DNA of 64,000 nt from Streptomyces davaonensis JCM 4913 (lineage in GTDB: Bacteria > Actinomycetota > Actinomycetes > Streptomycetales > Streptomycetaceae), in assembly GCF_000349325.1 (NCBI RefSeq), contig NC_020504.1, forward strand, positions 1,522,053-1,586,052. The letters are read 5' to 3'. This document shows, piece by piece, positions 8,465 to 16,475 of this stretch. The notes below the pieces were generated by a model, which made no database searches, was not told the DNA's origin, and was given only the letters and a program-made list of their open reading frames with translations. The position numbers and the translations under genes were made by a program. Every line of letters begins with the position of its first letter. Position 1 is the first letter of the stretch.

Positions 8465-9144
8465 CAGTCGTGCAGCTCCCGCAGGTCGTCGATGTCGGTC
8501 GTGCCGAACGCCTCCCGCACCCTGGTGGTGAGAATCTGGAGCACCAGGACCGCGAGCAATACGTCGAAGGAGACGCCGAGTTCGACGATCAGCGGCACTC
8601 CGGAGGTGGCCAGGAACGCGGTGGCGGTGATGCCGTTGTCCAGCAGCAGGAAGCCCACCACCTGCGACAGCGCCCGTCGGCGGGTGACCAGGACGAAGAA
8701 GCCGATCAGGACGACCGCCAGACCGACCGGGAGGGCGCGAGTGGCGGGCGTCGGGTTCAGCTCGGTCAGGGGGCGGGCGACGGCGTAGGCGAGCAGGGTC
8801 AGCAGGGCGCCGGTGAGCAGGGAGGCGGTGATGTTGATCAGGGGCTGTGTCTCGCGCACCTCCTCGCTGCGCACCCGGTCGCCGGTGGGCGCGGTCAGGG
8901 CCCGCCGGATCAGGTACGGCAGCACACCGGCGCGCAGCAGCCCGATGCCGACGCCGACGCCCACCAGGTCCCAGCGTTCCTCGTGGGCGCCGAGCAGGAC
9001 CGCGATCGCGGCGAGCGCGATGCCCTGGGCCGCGAAGACCCGGACGATGGCGGCCAGTTCGCGCCGCCACAGCACGATCACCGCGGCGAGCAGGAAGGCA
9101 CCGCAGGCCAGGTCGAGGAGTTGGGTGTAGAGGCCGCCGCTCAT
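8464..9144 (-). CDS. Hydrogenase-4 HyfE-like membrane subunit
   Basis: A 226-residue membrane protein with about six to seven helices, resembling HyfE/HycP, a NuoK-related subunit of hydrogenase-4-type complexes. The central loop carries a charged segment (RRALTAPTGDRVRSEEVRETQP), followed by NITASLLTGALLTLLAYAVARPL. The C-terminus is a short soluble acidic tail (TTDIDDLRELHD). Its ATG overlaps the preceding stop by four bases (ATGA). It is the positional equivalent of Rv0085 (hycP). It is probably a structural or proton-path subunit linking the NuoH-like and antiporter-like subunits. Confidence 0.82.
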   Translation of the reverse strand: MSGGLYTQLLDLACGAFLLAAVIVLWRRELAAIVRVFAAQGIALAAIAVLLGAHEERWDLVGVGVGIGLLRAGVLPYLIRRALTAPTGDRVRSEEVRETQPLINITASLLTGALLTLLAYAVARPLTELNPTPATRALPVGLAVVLIGFFVLVTRRRALSQVVGFLLLDNGITATAFLATSGVPLIVELGVSFDVLLAVLVLQILTTRVREAFGTTDIDDLRELHD

Positions 9145-10097
9145 GACGCTCCGCTCAGGAAGTAGGAGGCGATCACCGCGAGCAGCGCCAACAGGAAGGA
9201 GCCGGCGAGCAGTTCGGGCACCTTGAACAGCCGTACCTTGGCCCAGAACACCTCGGCCGCCGCCAGTACCGCGCCGAGCAGCGCCACCTTGGCCGCGAAC
9301 AGCAGCAGCGCCAGCAGCAGGGCGGCCCAGGAGGCGTCGGTGGCGATGCCCCACGGCACGAACAGCGACGACAGCAGCCCCAGCAGCAGGGTGAGCCGCA
9401 TCTGGGCGCCGAGTTCGACCAGCGCCAGGTCCGGGCCCGCGTACTCCAGCACCATCGCCTCGTGAATCATGGTCAGTTCGAGGTGGGTGGAGGGGTTGTC
9501 CACCGGGATGCGTCCGGTCTCGGCCAGCACCGCGACGGCGAGCGCGGCCGTGGCCAGCAGTCCCGCCGGGGAGGCCAGCCGGGCCGGTTCGTCGACCGCG
9601 CCCGCGACGATCGCCGGGATGTTGGTCGTGCCCGCCGGTATTGAGAGGGCGAACACCGACAGCAGGATGGTCGGCTCCACCAGCGCGGCCACCGTCATCT
9701 CCCGGGAGGCGCCCATCCCGCCGAACGCGGTGCCGCTGTCCAGACCGGCCAGCGCCAGCACCAGGGTGCCGAGCGCGATCAGCGCGACCACCACGATGAG
9801 GTCGGCGTGCGAGCTGACCGGGGTGTCGGTGGACAACAGGGGTACGAGCCCGGCGGCGACCACGCTGGTGGCGACCAGCAGCGCCGGAGCGGCCCGGAAG
9901 GCGGGGCCGGTGCCGACGGGGGTGACCGGTTCCTTGCGCAGGAGCTTGCGGGTGTCCCGCCAGGGCTGGACCACCCCGGCCCCGGCCCGGCCCTCCAGGC
10001 GGGCGCGCACCTGACGCATCCACCCGGTCAGCAGCGGCGCCCCGGCGCCGACCACGACGATCTGGCCGACCACGGCCGCGTATCCGACAGCACTCAT
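9141..10097 (-). CDS. Hydrogenase-4 HyfC/NuoH-like membrane subunit
   Basis: A 318-residue subunit of the NuoH/HycD family, with eight or so helices. Signature stretches are GGMGASREMTVAALVEPTIL and IPVDNPSTHLELTMIHEAMV, which carry the conserved Glu residues of the quinone/proton-coupling channel. I chose ATG 10097 because it sits 10 bases after the upstream stop; longer starts extend into the upstream gene in the wrong context. It anchors the peripheral arm (the NuoB-like and NuoD-like subunits) to the membrane. It is the positional equivalent of Rv0084 (hycD). Confidence 0.88.
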   Translation of the reverse strand: MSAVGYAAVVGQIVVVGAGAPLLTGWMRQVRARLEGRAGAGVVQPWRDTRKLLRKEPVTPVGTGPAFRAAPALLVATSVVAAGLVPLLSTDTPVSSHADLIVVVALIALGTLVLALAGLDSGTAFGGMGASREMTVAALVEPTILLSVFALSIPAGTTNIPAIVAGAVDEPARLASPAGLLATAALAVAVLAETGRIPVDNPSTHLELTMIHEAMVLEYAGPDLALVELGAQMRLTLLLGLLSSLFVPWGIATDASWAALLLALLLFAAKVALLGAVLAAAEVFWAKVRLFKVPELLAGSFLLALLAVIASYFLSGAS

Positions 10098-10107
10098 CTG
10101 TTCGCTC

Positions 10108-12141
10108 TCACCAGCCCACCGCCAACACCAACAGCAGGACGACCAGGCCGACGAAGCCGTAGCCGAGATAGACATGGACGCTGCCGCCCGCCAGCCGCCG
10201 GGCCGCCCGTCCGGTACCGGCGAGCGCACGCAATACCGGCTCGTACAGGCGGTGTTCGATCCGGTCGGGCACCCGGTGCTGGAAGCGCACCCGTTCCACC
10301 AGGTACGCCGACTCGCGCACCGGTGTGACGTCCACGTCCTGTTCGGGCGCGAGGACGTCGTCGAAGACCCGCTGGAGCGGTTCCGCGAAGGAGGTGGCCG
10401 TGTAGGCCATGCGCGGGGTGGGAGCCCCGCCGCCGCAGTCCCACAGCCGGGCGTTCGCCCGGCGCCGGCGGCGTCCGTACAGGCGGGGCAGACCGGCGGC
10501 CAGCATGACCGCGACCGTGAGGGCGGCCACCAGCCACAGCGGCGACAGGGAGGCGGAGATGTCCGCGAGCCGCACCTTCAGTCCGCCGCCCGACACCGCG
10601 CCGCTGCCCGGCAGTCCCGTCGCGCCCACCGCCCGGTCCAGGCCGTCACCGAGCAGTCCGGGCACCAGCGCCAGCGCCGCGCACACGGCGGCCAGCAGGC
10701 CCATTCCGGCCAGCATCAGCGCGGGAGACTCCTTGGCCCGGCCCGCCTGTTCGCTGCGCGGCCGGGCGAAGAAGCCCACGCCCAGTGCTTTCACGAACAC
10801 GGCCGCGGCGATCCCCGCCGACAGCGCGATCACCGCCACCGACAGCGGCAGCACGACCGCCACGGCGACGCCCGGCACCTCGAACCCGTGGATGAGGGAC
10901 TGGAGCAGCAGCCACTCACTGATGAACCCGTTGCCCGGCGGCAGCGCCACCGCGCCGAGCGCGGCGAGCGCGAACAGGCCAGCGGTGGCGGGCATGTGCG
11001 CGCGCAGCCCGCCCAGCCGGTCGAGGTCACGCTCGCCGGTGGCCCGCAGCACCGATCCGGCGGCGCAGAACAACAGGGCCTTGAAGGCCGAGTGGTTGAC
11101 CACGTGCAGCAGGGCCGCCGCCAGCGCCAGCGCGGCCAGGGGGCGGTCACCGTGGGCGGCGAACAGCCCGGACGCGCCGACCCCGATGAGGACCAGGCCC
11201 ATGTTCTCGCTGGTCGAGTACGCCAGCAGCCGCTTCAGGTCGGACGCCATCGCCGCCTGGAGGATGCCGTACACCGCGCTGGTCCCGCCCACCGCCATCA
11301 GCCCCAGCCACCACCAGGCCGGACCGCCGCCGAGCAGGTCGAGCCCGGTGCGGACGAGGCCGTAGACGCCGAGGTTGACCATCGCGGCGCTCATCAGAGC
11401 CGAGACGGGGCTGGGTGCTTCGGGGTGCGCGCGGGGCAGCCAGGCGTGCAGCGGCACCGCGCCCGCCTTGGACGCGAACCCGGCCGCCAGCAGCACGAAC
11501 ACCAGCCCGCGCACCGTCGGCGACACCGCGTGCGCGCCGGCCCGCATTGCGGCGAAGGTCTCGCCGCCCGCCTGCGCGGCGAACACCGCGAACCCGACGA
11601 GCAGCAGCACCAGACCGAGGTGCGTCATCACCGCGTACCAGACTCCGGCCTGCCGCACCGCGGCCCGCTCCCGGTGTTCGGCGAGCACCAGCAGCAGCGA
11701 GGCGAGCGCCATCAGCTCCCACAGCGCCAGGAACGTCGACACCGATGCCGCCACGGGGACGAGGACCAGGGTGAGCGCGAACAGCGGCAGCACCGCCTGT
11801 GCCGTACGCGAGCCGAGCCCGTGCGGGCCGTGTCCGCCCGCGTAGCCGATGCCGTACACCGCCACCGCGGCCACGACCGCCCCTGCCACGGCCATGAACA
11901 GACCGGCCAGCGCGTCCACGGCCAGATACGTCCCCGCCAGCGGAAGCAAGTCGGGGAAATGGGCCGCCCATTGGTCGCCGCCCAGTGCGGCAACACCCGC
12001 CGCGCCCCCGCTCACCCCCACCCCCGCCGTCAGCACCCCGACGGTCGGGACGCGCAGTCGGCCGGGCAGGGCAAGTCCGGCCAGCACACCCGCGCCGCCC
12101 AGACCGGTGGCCGTCGCGAGGGCGGCCGGAACGATGCTCAC
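10108..12141 (-). CDS. Hydrogenase-4 HyfB/NuoL-like antiporter subunit
   Basis: A 677-residue polytopic antiporter-like subunit. It contains the conserved Glu helix (FLALWELMALAS), the Lys helix with GFASKAGAVPLHAWLPRAHPE, and the SDLKRLLAYST broken helix. This is the same family as the subunit at 6980-8464 but longer, with extra C-terminal helices and a soluble tail carrying DCGGGAPTPRMAYTATSFAEP, typical of HyfB/HycC proteins. The GTG at 12141 overlaps the upstream stop (GTGA). Two antiporter-like subunits in the operon imply a pump with at least two ion channels. It is the positional equivalent of Rv0083. Confidence 0.88.
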   Translation of the reverse strand: MSIVPAALATATGLGGAGVLAGLALPGRLRVPTVGVLTAGVGVSGGAAGVAALGGDQWAAHFPDLLPLAGTYLAVDALAGLFMAVAGAVVAAVAVYGIGYAGGHGPHGLGSRTAQAVLPLFALTLVLVPVAASVSTFLALWELMALASLLLVLAEHRERAAVRQAGVWYAVMTHLGLVLLLVGFAVFAAQAGGETFAAMRAGAHAVSPTVRGLVFVLLAAGFASKAGAVPLHAWLPRAHPEAPSPVSALMSAAMVNLGVYGLVRTGLDLLGGGPAWWWLGLMAVGGTSAVYGILQAAMASDLKRLLAYSTSENMGLVLIGVGASGLFAAHGDRPLAALALAAALLHVVNHSAFKALLFCAAGSVLRATGERDLDRLGGLRAHMPATAGLFALAALGAVALPPGNGFISEWLLLQSLIHGFEVPGVAVAVVLPLSVAVIALSAGIAAAVFVKALGVGFFARPRSEQAGRAKESPALMLAGMGLLAAVCAALALVPGLLGDGLDRAVGATGLPGSGAVSGGGLKVRLADISASLSPLWLVAALTVAVMLAAGLPRLYGRRRRRANARLWDCGGGAPTPRMAYTATSFAEPLQRVFDDVLAPEQDVDVTPVRESAYLVERVRFQHRVPDRIEHRLYEPVLRALAGTGRAARRLAGGSVHVYLGYGFVGLVVLLLVLAVGW

Positions 12142-12620
12142 CGCCCGGTCACCCTCCGCAGCGCCGCCACGATCTCCTCCGGCCGGGGCGGGCACCCCGG
12201 TACCGCCAGATCCACCGGTACGACGTCGGAGACGGCGCCCTCGACGCCGTACCCGCCCGCGAACTCCCCGCAGTCGATCGCGCAGTCCCCCACCGCGACC
12301 ACCAGACGCGGCTCGCCCATGGCGGCGACCGTGCGCCGCAGTGGCTCGGCCATGTTCCGCGTCACGGGACCGGTCACCAGCGCGACATCCGCGTGCCGGG
12401 GCGAGGCCACCAGACGGGCGCCGTACCGCTCGGCGTCGTACACCGGGTTGAAGGCCGCGGCGATCTCGATCTCACAGCCGTTGCAGGACCCGGCGTCCAC
12501 GCAGCGCACCTGCACCGAACCGCCGAACTCCGCGGCCCCGGGCGGGGACTCGCCCTCCGGGCGCGGCGGAGCGGGCTCGGCCACCCGTCCGGTGGTCCGG
12601 ATCTTGCGCAACAGGCCCAT
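12138..12620 (-). CDS. NuoB/HyfI-like [4Fe-4S] small subunit
   Basis: A 160-residue homologue of NuoB and of group 4 hydrogenase small subunits. The ligands of the proximal (N2-type) cluster are intact: AGSCNGCEIE, VGDCAIDC and PGCPPRPEEI. ATG 12620 was chosen for the GGGAGAGG just upstream; a longer start at 12713 adds an unconserved stretch. It should accept or pass electrons at the quinone-side end of the complex. No ferredoxin-type (HycB, HyfA or HyfH) or formate dehydrogenase gene accompanies it, so the electron donor is unknown. It is the first gene of the operon and the positional equivalent of Rv0082. Confidence 0.87.
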   Translation of the reverse strand: MGLLRKIRTTGRVAEPAPPRPEGESPPGAAEFGGSVQVRCVDAGSCNGCEIEIAAAFNPVYDAERYGARLVASPRHADVALVTGPVTRNMAEPLRRTVAAMGEPRLVVAVGDCAIDCGEFAGGYGVEGAVSDVVPVDLAVPGCPPRPEEIVAALRRVTGR

Positions 12621-12748
12621 GAACCTCTCCCAGAGACGGTGAGGACTCGTCCGTAGCTGACCAACCGGTCGGCGGGCGATCGGAGTTACGACGCCATTCC
12701 AGCGTTTTGCCACTTATTGAGGTAAGTGAGGGGAAGGGCGAAGCGGGG

Positions 12749-12800
12749 GCGACCGCCTCCCGCACCACAGAGCGCTGTCAAACTCTCGGGAGGCGGTCGC
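12749..12800. terminator. Hairpin between arsR and the hydrogenase-like operon
   Basis: A perfect 14-bp inverted repeat: GCGACCGCCTCCCG at 12749-12762 pairs with 12787-12800 around a 24-base loop. It lies 16 bases after the end of the ArsR gene in the direction of transcription, so it probably terminates that gene and isolates it from the downstream operon. The operon promoter would then be between 12621 and 12748, where CACTTA and TAAGTG (12711-12728) also form a small inverted repeat. Confidence 0.6.
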
Positions 12801-12816
12801 CGTTCAAGGGCCGTCG

Positions 12817-13167
12817 TTACGACGGCGGTTTCCCCTCGCCCTGCGCGGCCCGCAGGTCGGCCAGCAGCTCGGCCTGTCCGGCAAGGACCCCGGACAGGAT
12901 GGTCCGGGCGACCAGCAGCAGCTCCGCGACCTGCGGGCTGGTCAGCGAGTAGTGCACGGCCGACCCCTCCTTGCGCGTCCTGACCAGGTTGGCCCGCCGC
13001 AGCACGGCAAGCTGCTGGGACAGGTGCGCGGGCTCGATCCCCACCTCGGGCAGCATCTCGGCGACGGCGTGCTCGCGCTCGCTCAGCAGCTCCAGCACCC
13101 GGATGCGGGCCGGGTGGCCCAGCGTCTTGAAGAACTCGGCCTTCAGTTGGTACAGCGGCGTACTCAT
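12817..13167 (-). CDS. ArsR-family regulator (Rv0081-like), copy 1
   Basis: A 116-residue winged-helix repressor with the ArsR pattern: LYQLKAEFFKTLGHPARIRVLELLSE, recognition helix EPAHLSQQLAVLRRANLV, and wing RTRKEGSAVHYSLT. There is no obvious metal-binding Cys motif (ELLSE replaces ELCVCDL), so it may sense something other than metal. It lies just upstream of the hydrogenase-like operon, exactly as Rv0081 does in M. tuberculosis. Its start is 44 bases from a large palindrome that probably autoregulates it. It is closely similar to the ArsR at 16036-16377 (LYQxKAEFFxxLGHPxRIRVLELL in both). Confidence 0.87.
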   Translation of the reverse strand: MSTPLYQLKAEFFKTLGHPARIRVLELLSEREHAVAEMLPEVGIEPAHLSQQLAVLRRANLVRTRKEGSAVHYSLTSPQVAELLLVARTILSGVLAGQAELLADLRAAQGEGKPPS

Positions 13168-13210
13168 GCGTGCCGCCCTCCCCCTCGACCCAACAGCATC
13201 CTGCGCTGAA

Positions 13211-13248
13211 GACCTCAGCAGTTGCTAACATTAGCAACTGCTGAGGTC
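13211..13248. promoter_or_regulatory. ArsR operator palindrome
   Basis: A perfect inverted repeat with 18-base arms (GACCTCAGCAGTTGCTAA at 13211-13228, its complement at 13231-13248) separated by CA. It lies between divergent genes: 44 bases upstream of the ArsR start and immediately before the ribosome site (GGAGG, 13255-13259) of the small zinc-ribbon gene. Binding there would block both genes. The inner 16 bp (TTGC-x-AA-xx-TT-x-GCAA) also occur upstream of the second ArsR operon. Confidence 0.8.
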
Positions 13249-13264
13249 TGATGAGGAGGCGTAC

Positions 13265-13453
13265 GTGAGGATCACTCCACTGCGCGGCATCGGCGTCACC
13301 TGGTGCAAGTGCCCTGCCTGCCGCCTCAAGTGCCGCCCCGCCGCCGTCGGCCCGGACGGGAGCTGCCCGCGCTGCGGCCACGCCGGCATGCTCAGGCTGT
13401 CCTTCGGCGGACGGCACGCCCGGCCGGACGGGGACACCGGCCCGGCGGCCTGA
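13265..13453 (+). CDS. Small zinc-ribbon protein
   Basis: A 62-residue protein starting at GTG 13265, six bases after GGAGG. Four to five cysteines are arranged CKCPACRLKC and CPRCGHAG, a zinc-ribbon arrangement, followed by a basic and then disordered tail. It is divergent from the ArsR gene and starts next to the shared palindrome, so it is probably ArsR-controlled. It may be a small metal-binding or protein-binding adaptor. No family is recognised. Confidence 0.6.
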   Translation: MRITPLRGIGVTWCKCPACRLKCRPAAVGPDGSCPRCGHAGMLRLSFGGRHARPDGDTGPAA

Positions 13454-13465
13454 ACAGGCGCTGGG

Positions 13466-13861
13466 TCAGGTGGGCCACCCGTCGGTGCGCCACGCCTGCT
13501 GCCCTTCCTCGGGAGTCGACAACGGCCGGGCGTGGGCGGTGAGGGCGGCGGGCAGGTCGCAGTGGACGGGGATGTCCGGGCAGTCGCCCGGCGGAACCAG
13601 CGATCCGTCCGCCGGGATGGCGGCGAGTTCCAGGGTGCGGCCCGCCCCGGCGAGTCGGCGTGCGGCCTCGGTGATGGCCACCTGGCCCTCGGCGGACCAA
13701 CTGCGCAGCTCGGTCAGGTCGAGGATGACCGGCCCGCTGCCGCGCGCGACGACCCAGCCGACCGCGCCGGCGAAGCGGCGGACCGCGTCCGGGCCCAGGT
13801 ATCCGGCGACGGAGAGGATGCCGAGATCCTGCTCGATGGTGTAGCGCCACTCGATGGTCAT
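13466..13861 (-). CDS. STAS-domain protein (anti-sigma antagonist-like)
   Basis: A 131-residue stand-alone STAS domain. The strand-helix pattern is visible (DLGILSVAGYLGPDAVRRFAGAV, GPVILDLTELRSWSAEGQVAITEAARRLAGAGRTLELAAIP). The position usually phosphorylated (Ser/Thr after the LDLT strand) reads LRSWSAEGQ, so S53 or S55 could be the target. It lies 49 bases after the FMN-binding protein gene and is probably the last gene of the ArsR2/SulP operon. It could bind an anti-sigma kinase of the RsbW type or the transporter's own STAS module. Neither partner is shown by the sequence. Confidence 0.75.
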   Translation of the reverse strand: MTIEWRYTIEQDLGILSVAGYLGPDAVRRFAGAVGWVVARGSGPVILDLTELRSWSAEGQVAITEAARRLAGAGRTLELAAIPADGSLVPPGDCPDIPVHCDLPAALTAHARPLSTPEEGQQAWRTDGWPT

Positions 13862-13910
13862 GCGGTGAACTTCCTTGCGGTGGTGCGGGCGGGATTCAGC
13901 GGCGCAGGCA

Positions 13911-14318
13911 TCACACCTCCGCGCGGGCGAGGCGGAAGCCGCTGACCGTCTTGGGATGCAGGCGCATCAGGGTGTCGTGCGGGCCGTGGGTCCAGCCGGA
14001 CAGGGTGCGCAGGTAGTGGGCTGCCTCGTCGGGGTTCGTGATCACCTCGGCCGGTCCGGACACGGTGACCGTCCAGCCGGTCCCGGCCACCGCGCGGATC
14101 TCGTCCACCTGGTACGTCGCCGTCGCGGGCACCGCCGGTGCCGGGACCGGCGTACGCACCACCAGGCGGCCGTACTCCCACACGTGCCGGCCGGGCCGCA
14201 CCACGGTCAGCTCACGCTGCGCGTACACCAGCCGCCCCAGGCTGCTGCCTTCCAGCAGCCACAGGGCTTCCGCGCCGGAGACCTCGACCATGCGCAGGGC
14301 GGCGGGGGGAATGCTCAT
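13911..14318 (-). CDS. Pyridoxamine 5'-phosphate oxidase-like FMN-binding protein
   Basis: A 135-residue split-barrel protein. The N-terminus (ALWLLEGSSLGRLVYAQRELTVVRPGRHVWEYGRLVVRT) and the later GTGWTVTVSGPAEVITNPDEAAHY match small actinobacterial PNPOx-like proteins that bind FMN or F420. The start overlaps the SulP stop by four bases. In M. tuberculosis the comparable protein Rv0080, a DosR-regulon member, sits next to the Rv0081-Rv0087 block, so its presence here strengthens the parallel. The substrate is unknown; it may be a redox or hypoxia-linked flavoprotein. Confidence 0.78.
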   Translation of the reverse strand: MSIPPAALRMVEVSGAEALWLLEGSSLGRLVYAQRELTVVRPGRHVWEYGRLVVRTPVPAPAVPATATYQVDEIRAVAGTGWTVTVSGPAEVITNPDEAAHYLRTLSGWTHGPHDTLMRLHPKTVSGFRLARAEV

Positions 14319-16039
14319 CGGAGGGCGTCCTCGCTGGAGGTTCGGGGCTGCTGGGCGGGAAGGGCCGACAGGACGCCGGCCGTCTCCAGGTGGTCACGGG
14401 CCGCCCGGATCGCCTCCGGGGTGGTGGCGTACTCCCGGCCCTCGTGCCGCAGCAGGTCCAGGGCGCCGACGGAGTCGAGGACCTGGAGCTGGCCGGAACG
14501 TATGCCGGAGGCCAGGACGAGGATGCCGCGCCGCGTCAGCTTCTCCACCGCGTCCTTCAGGACCAGGGCACCGGTCGCGTCCATCGTGGACACCCGCGAC
14601 ATCCGCAGGATCACCACCCGTACGTCGGAGACCTCGGTCAGCTCCAGCAGGAAGCGGTGGGCGCCGGCGAAGAACAGCGGCCCGTCGATGCGGTAGGCGA
14701 CGATGTGCTCGGCCAGCAGCGCGTGTTCCTCGGCGCTGTGGTCGCCGCGGTCCAGCGGCACCTGGTCGAGGCGGGCCTGCTTGGCCACGGCCCGCAGGGC
14801 GAGGGCGCCCGCGACGGCGAGGCCGATGATGACGGCGTAGACCAGGTCTAGGGCCAGGGTGGCGACCGCGGTCAGGACGAGGATCAGCGCGTCGGAGCGG
14901 GTGGCCTTCGCCATCGCACGCAGGGAGCCGACCTCGACCATGCGGATCGCCGTGGCCAGCAGGACGCCGGCGAGCGCGGCGAGGGGAATCTTGGAGACGA
15001 GGGGTGCCGCGGCGAAGACGATCACGGCGAGGATCGCGGCGTGGGTGAGCGCGGCGAGCCGGGAACTCGCGCCGGTGCGCACGTTCACCGCGGTCCGGGC
15101 GATGGCGCCGGTCGCGGGCACGCCGCCGAACAGCGGTGCGGCGATGTTCGCCAGTCCCTGGCCGAACAGCTCGCGATCGGGGTCGTGCTTCTGTCCGACC
15201 GTCATGCCGTCGGCGACCGAGGCGGACAGCAGCGACTCCAGGGCGGCCAGCGCGGCGACCGCGACGGCGGGTGCGAACAGGGTGCCCAGCGAGCCCAGGT
15301 CGAGGAAGCCGAGCGAGGGCGCGGGGAGCCCGGAGGGCAGGTCGCCGATCGGCTGGGCCGCGTCCAGGCCGCCGATCCCGGCGACGACGGTGGCGGCGAT
15401 GACCGCGAGGATGGAGAACGGGATGCCCGGCCGCCAGCGGGCGCCGATCAGCATGACGGCGGCCACCGAGACCGCGAAGCCGACCGCTGTCCAGTTCGGG
15501 TGCCGCGCGAACTCCTCGACGGCCCGCCAGGTCACCACGAGCACGCGGTCGCCCTCGGGCTTGGGCACGCCGAGGGCGTTCGGGATCTGCTGGAGGCCGA
15601 TCACGCAGGCGATGCCGAGCGTGAAGCCCTCCACCACCGGCGCGGGCACGTACTGCATGTACTTGCCCGCCCGCAGTGCGGCCAGCGCCACGAGCATGGC
15701 ACCGGCCATCAGCCCCACGGTCAGCACACCGCCCGGCCCGTACTCGCCGACGATCGGCACCAGCACCACGGTCATGGCCCCGGTGGGCCCGGACACCTGG
15801 AGGTTGGATCCGCCGAAGACGGCGGCGAGCGCCCCCGCGACGACCGCGGTGGCCAGTCCCGCCTCCGCGCCGAGGCCGGAGGAGACGCCGAAGCCGAGCG
15901 CGAGGGGCAGCGCCACGATGGCCACGGTGAGCCCGGCCAGCAGGTCCCGGCGGGGGTCGCGCCGCAGGTCGGCCAGGTCGCCGCGGGCAGGGAGGAGCGC
16001 CGTGAGCCGGGACATCGCCCGGCCGAACACCGAGGTCAT
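14315..16039 (-). CDS. SulP-family anion transporter with STAS domain
   Basis: A 574-residue SulP/SLC26 transporter. The N-terminal membrane domain (about residues 30-410, roughly 12-14 helices) contains LAGLTVAIVALPLALGFGVSSGLG and GSNLQVSGPTGAMTVVL, the substrate-pocket signature. The cytoplasmic C-terminus (about 440-555) is a STAS domain (VRVVILRMSRVSTMDATGALVLKDAVEKLTRRG). The substrate could be sulfate, bicarbonate, a dicarboxylate or another anion. It overlaps the ArsR2 stop by four bases and the PNPOx start by four, so it is translationally coupled in an ArsR-controlled operon. Confidence 0.88.
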   Translation of the reverse strand: MTSVFGRAMSRLTALLPARGDLADLRRDPRRDLLAGLTVAIVALPLALGFGVSSGLGAEAGLATAVVAGALAAVFGGSNLQVSGPTGAMTVVLVPIVGEYGPGGVLTVGLMAGAMLVALAALRAGKYMQYVPAPVVEGFTLGIACVIGLQQIPNALGVPKPEGDRVLVVTWRAVEEFARHPNWTAVGFAVSVAAVMLIGARWRPGIPFSILAVIAATVVAGIGGLDAAQPIGDLPSGLPAPSLGFLDLGSLGTLFAPAVAVAALAALESLLSASVADGMTVGQKHDPDRELFGQGLANIAAPLFGGVPATGAIARTAVNVRTGASSRLAALTHAAILAVIVFAAAPLVSKIPLAALAGVLLATAIRMVEVGSLRAMAKATRSDALILVLTAVATLALDLVYAVIIGLAVAGALALRAVAKQARLDQVPLDRGDHSAEEHALLAEHIVAYRIDGPLFFAGAHRFLLELTEVSDVRVVILRMSRVSTMDATGALVLKDAVEKLTRRGILVLASGIRSGQLQVLDSVGALDLLRHEGREYATTPEAIRAARDHLETAGVLSALPAQQPRTSSEDALR

Positions 16040-16377
16040 CGCGCGGCGACCTCGGCTTCCCGCAGTTCCGCCAGCAGCTCGCCCTGTCCGGCGAGCATCT
16101 CGGTGAGAATCCGCCGCGCGGCCTTCATCAGGTCGGCCACGTCCCCGCCCGCCAGCTCGTAGACGACGGTCGAGCCTTCCCGGACCGCGGTGACGATCCC
16201 GGACCGGCGCAACACCGCCAGCTGCTGGGACAGGCCGGACGGCTCCACCTCGATCGCGGCCAGCAGTTCCCGCACCGGTCGCGGCCCCTCCTGGAGCAAC
16301 TCCAGCACCCGGATCCGTACGGGATGCCCGAGCATGCGGAAGAACTCGGCCTTGGCCTGGTACAGCGGAACGGACAC
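16036..16377 (-). CDS. ArsR-family regulator, copy 2
   Basis: A 113-residue winged-helix regulator starting at GTG 16377 behind GAGGGG. Its sequence (VPLYQAKAEFFRMLGHPVRIRVLELLQEG, EPSGLSQQLAVLRRSGIVTAVREGSTVVYELAG) is strongly similar to the ArsR at 12817-13167, so one probably arose by duplication. The recognition helices are nearly identical (SQQLAVLRRx), predicting a shared DNA site. It is the first gene of the SulP operon and is preceded by a palindrome at 16476-16497. It lacks obvious metal-binding cysteines. Confidence 0.86.
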   Translation of the reverse strand: MSVPLYQAKAEFFRMLGHPVRIRVLELLQEGPRPVRELLAAIEVEPSGLSQQLAVLRRSGIVTAVREGSTVVYELAGGDVADLMKAARRILTEMLAGQGELLAELREAEVAAR

Positions 16378-16475
16378 AACCCCTCGGCTTCCCTACGGTG
16401 CCCCGTCTCGGGGCCGACATGCCTGCGCTGCGCCCGCGGCTACCGGTGGCGGGCACAGCGACTTCAGCATGTATG

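Noticed and set aside
5494..12620. Annotation of the operon as a functional hydrogenase or formate hydrogenlyase
   Set aside because: Both NiFe-binding cysteine pairs are missing from the large subunit, and no maturation or formate dehydrogenase genes are present.
10174..12642. An 822-codon plus-strand frame rich in Gln, Arg and His
   Set aside because: It is antisense to the HyfB-like and NuoB-like genes, which have intact family motifs. Its composition is typical of shadow frames.
12659..12670. GACC-AACC-GGTC as a DosR/OsdR-type box upstream of the hydrogenase-like operon
   Set aside because: The arms are only four bases and do not fit a known consensus well enough to claim.
12816..13167. 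ArsR1 as a classical arsenic or cadmium sensor
   Set aside because: The usual metal-binding cysteines (ELCVC-type) are absent, and no ars or metal-efflux genes adjoin it.
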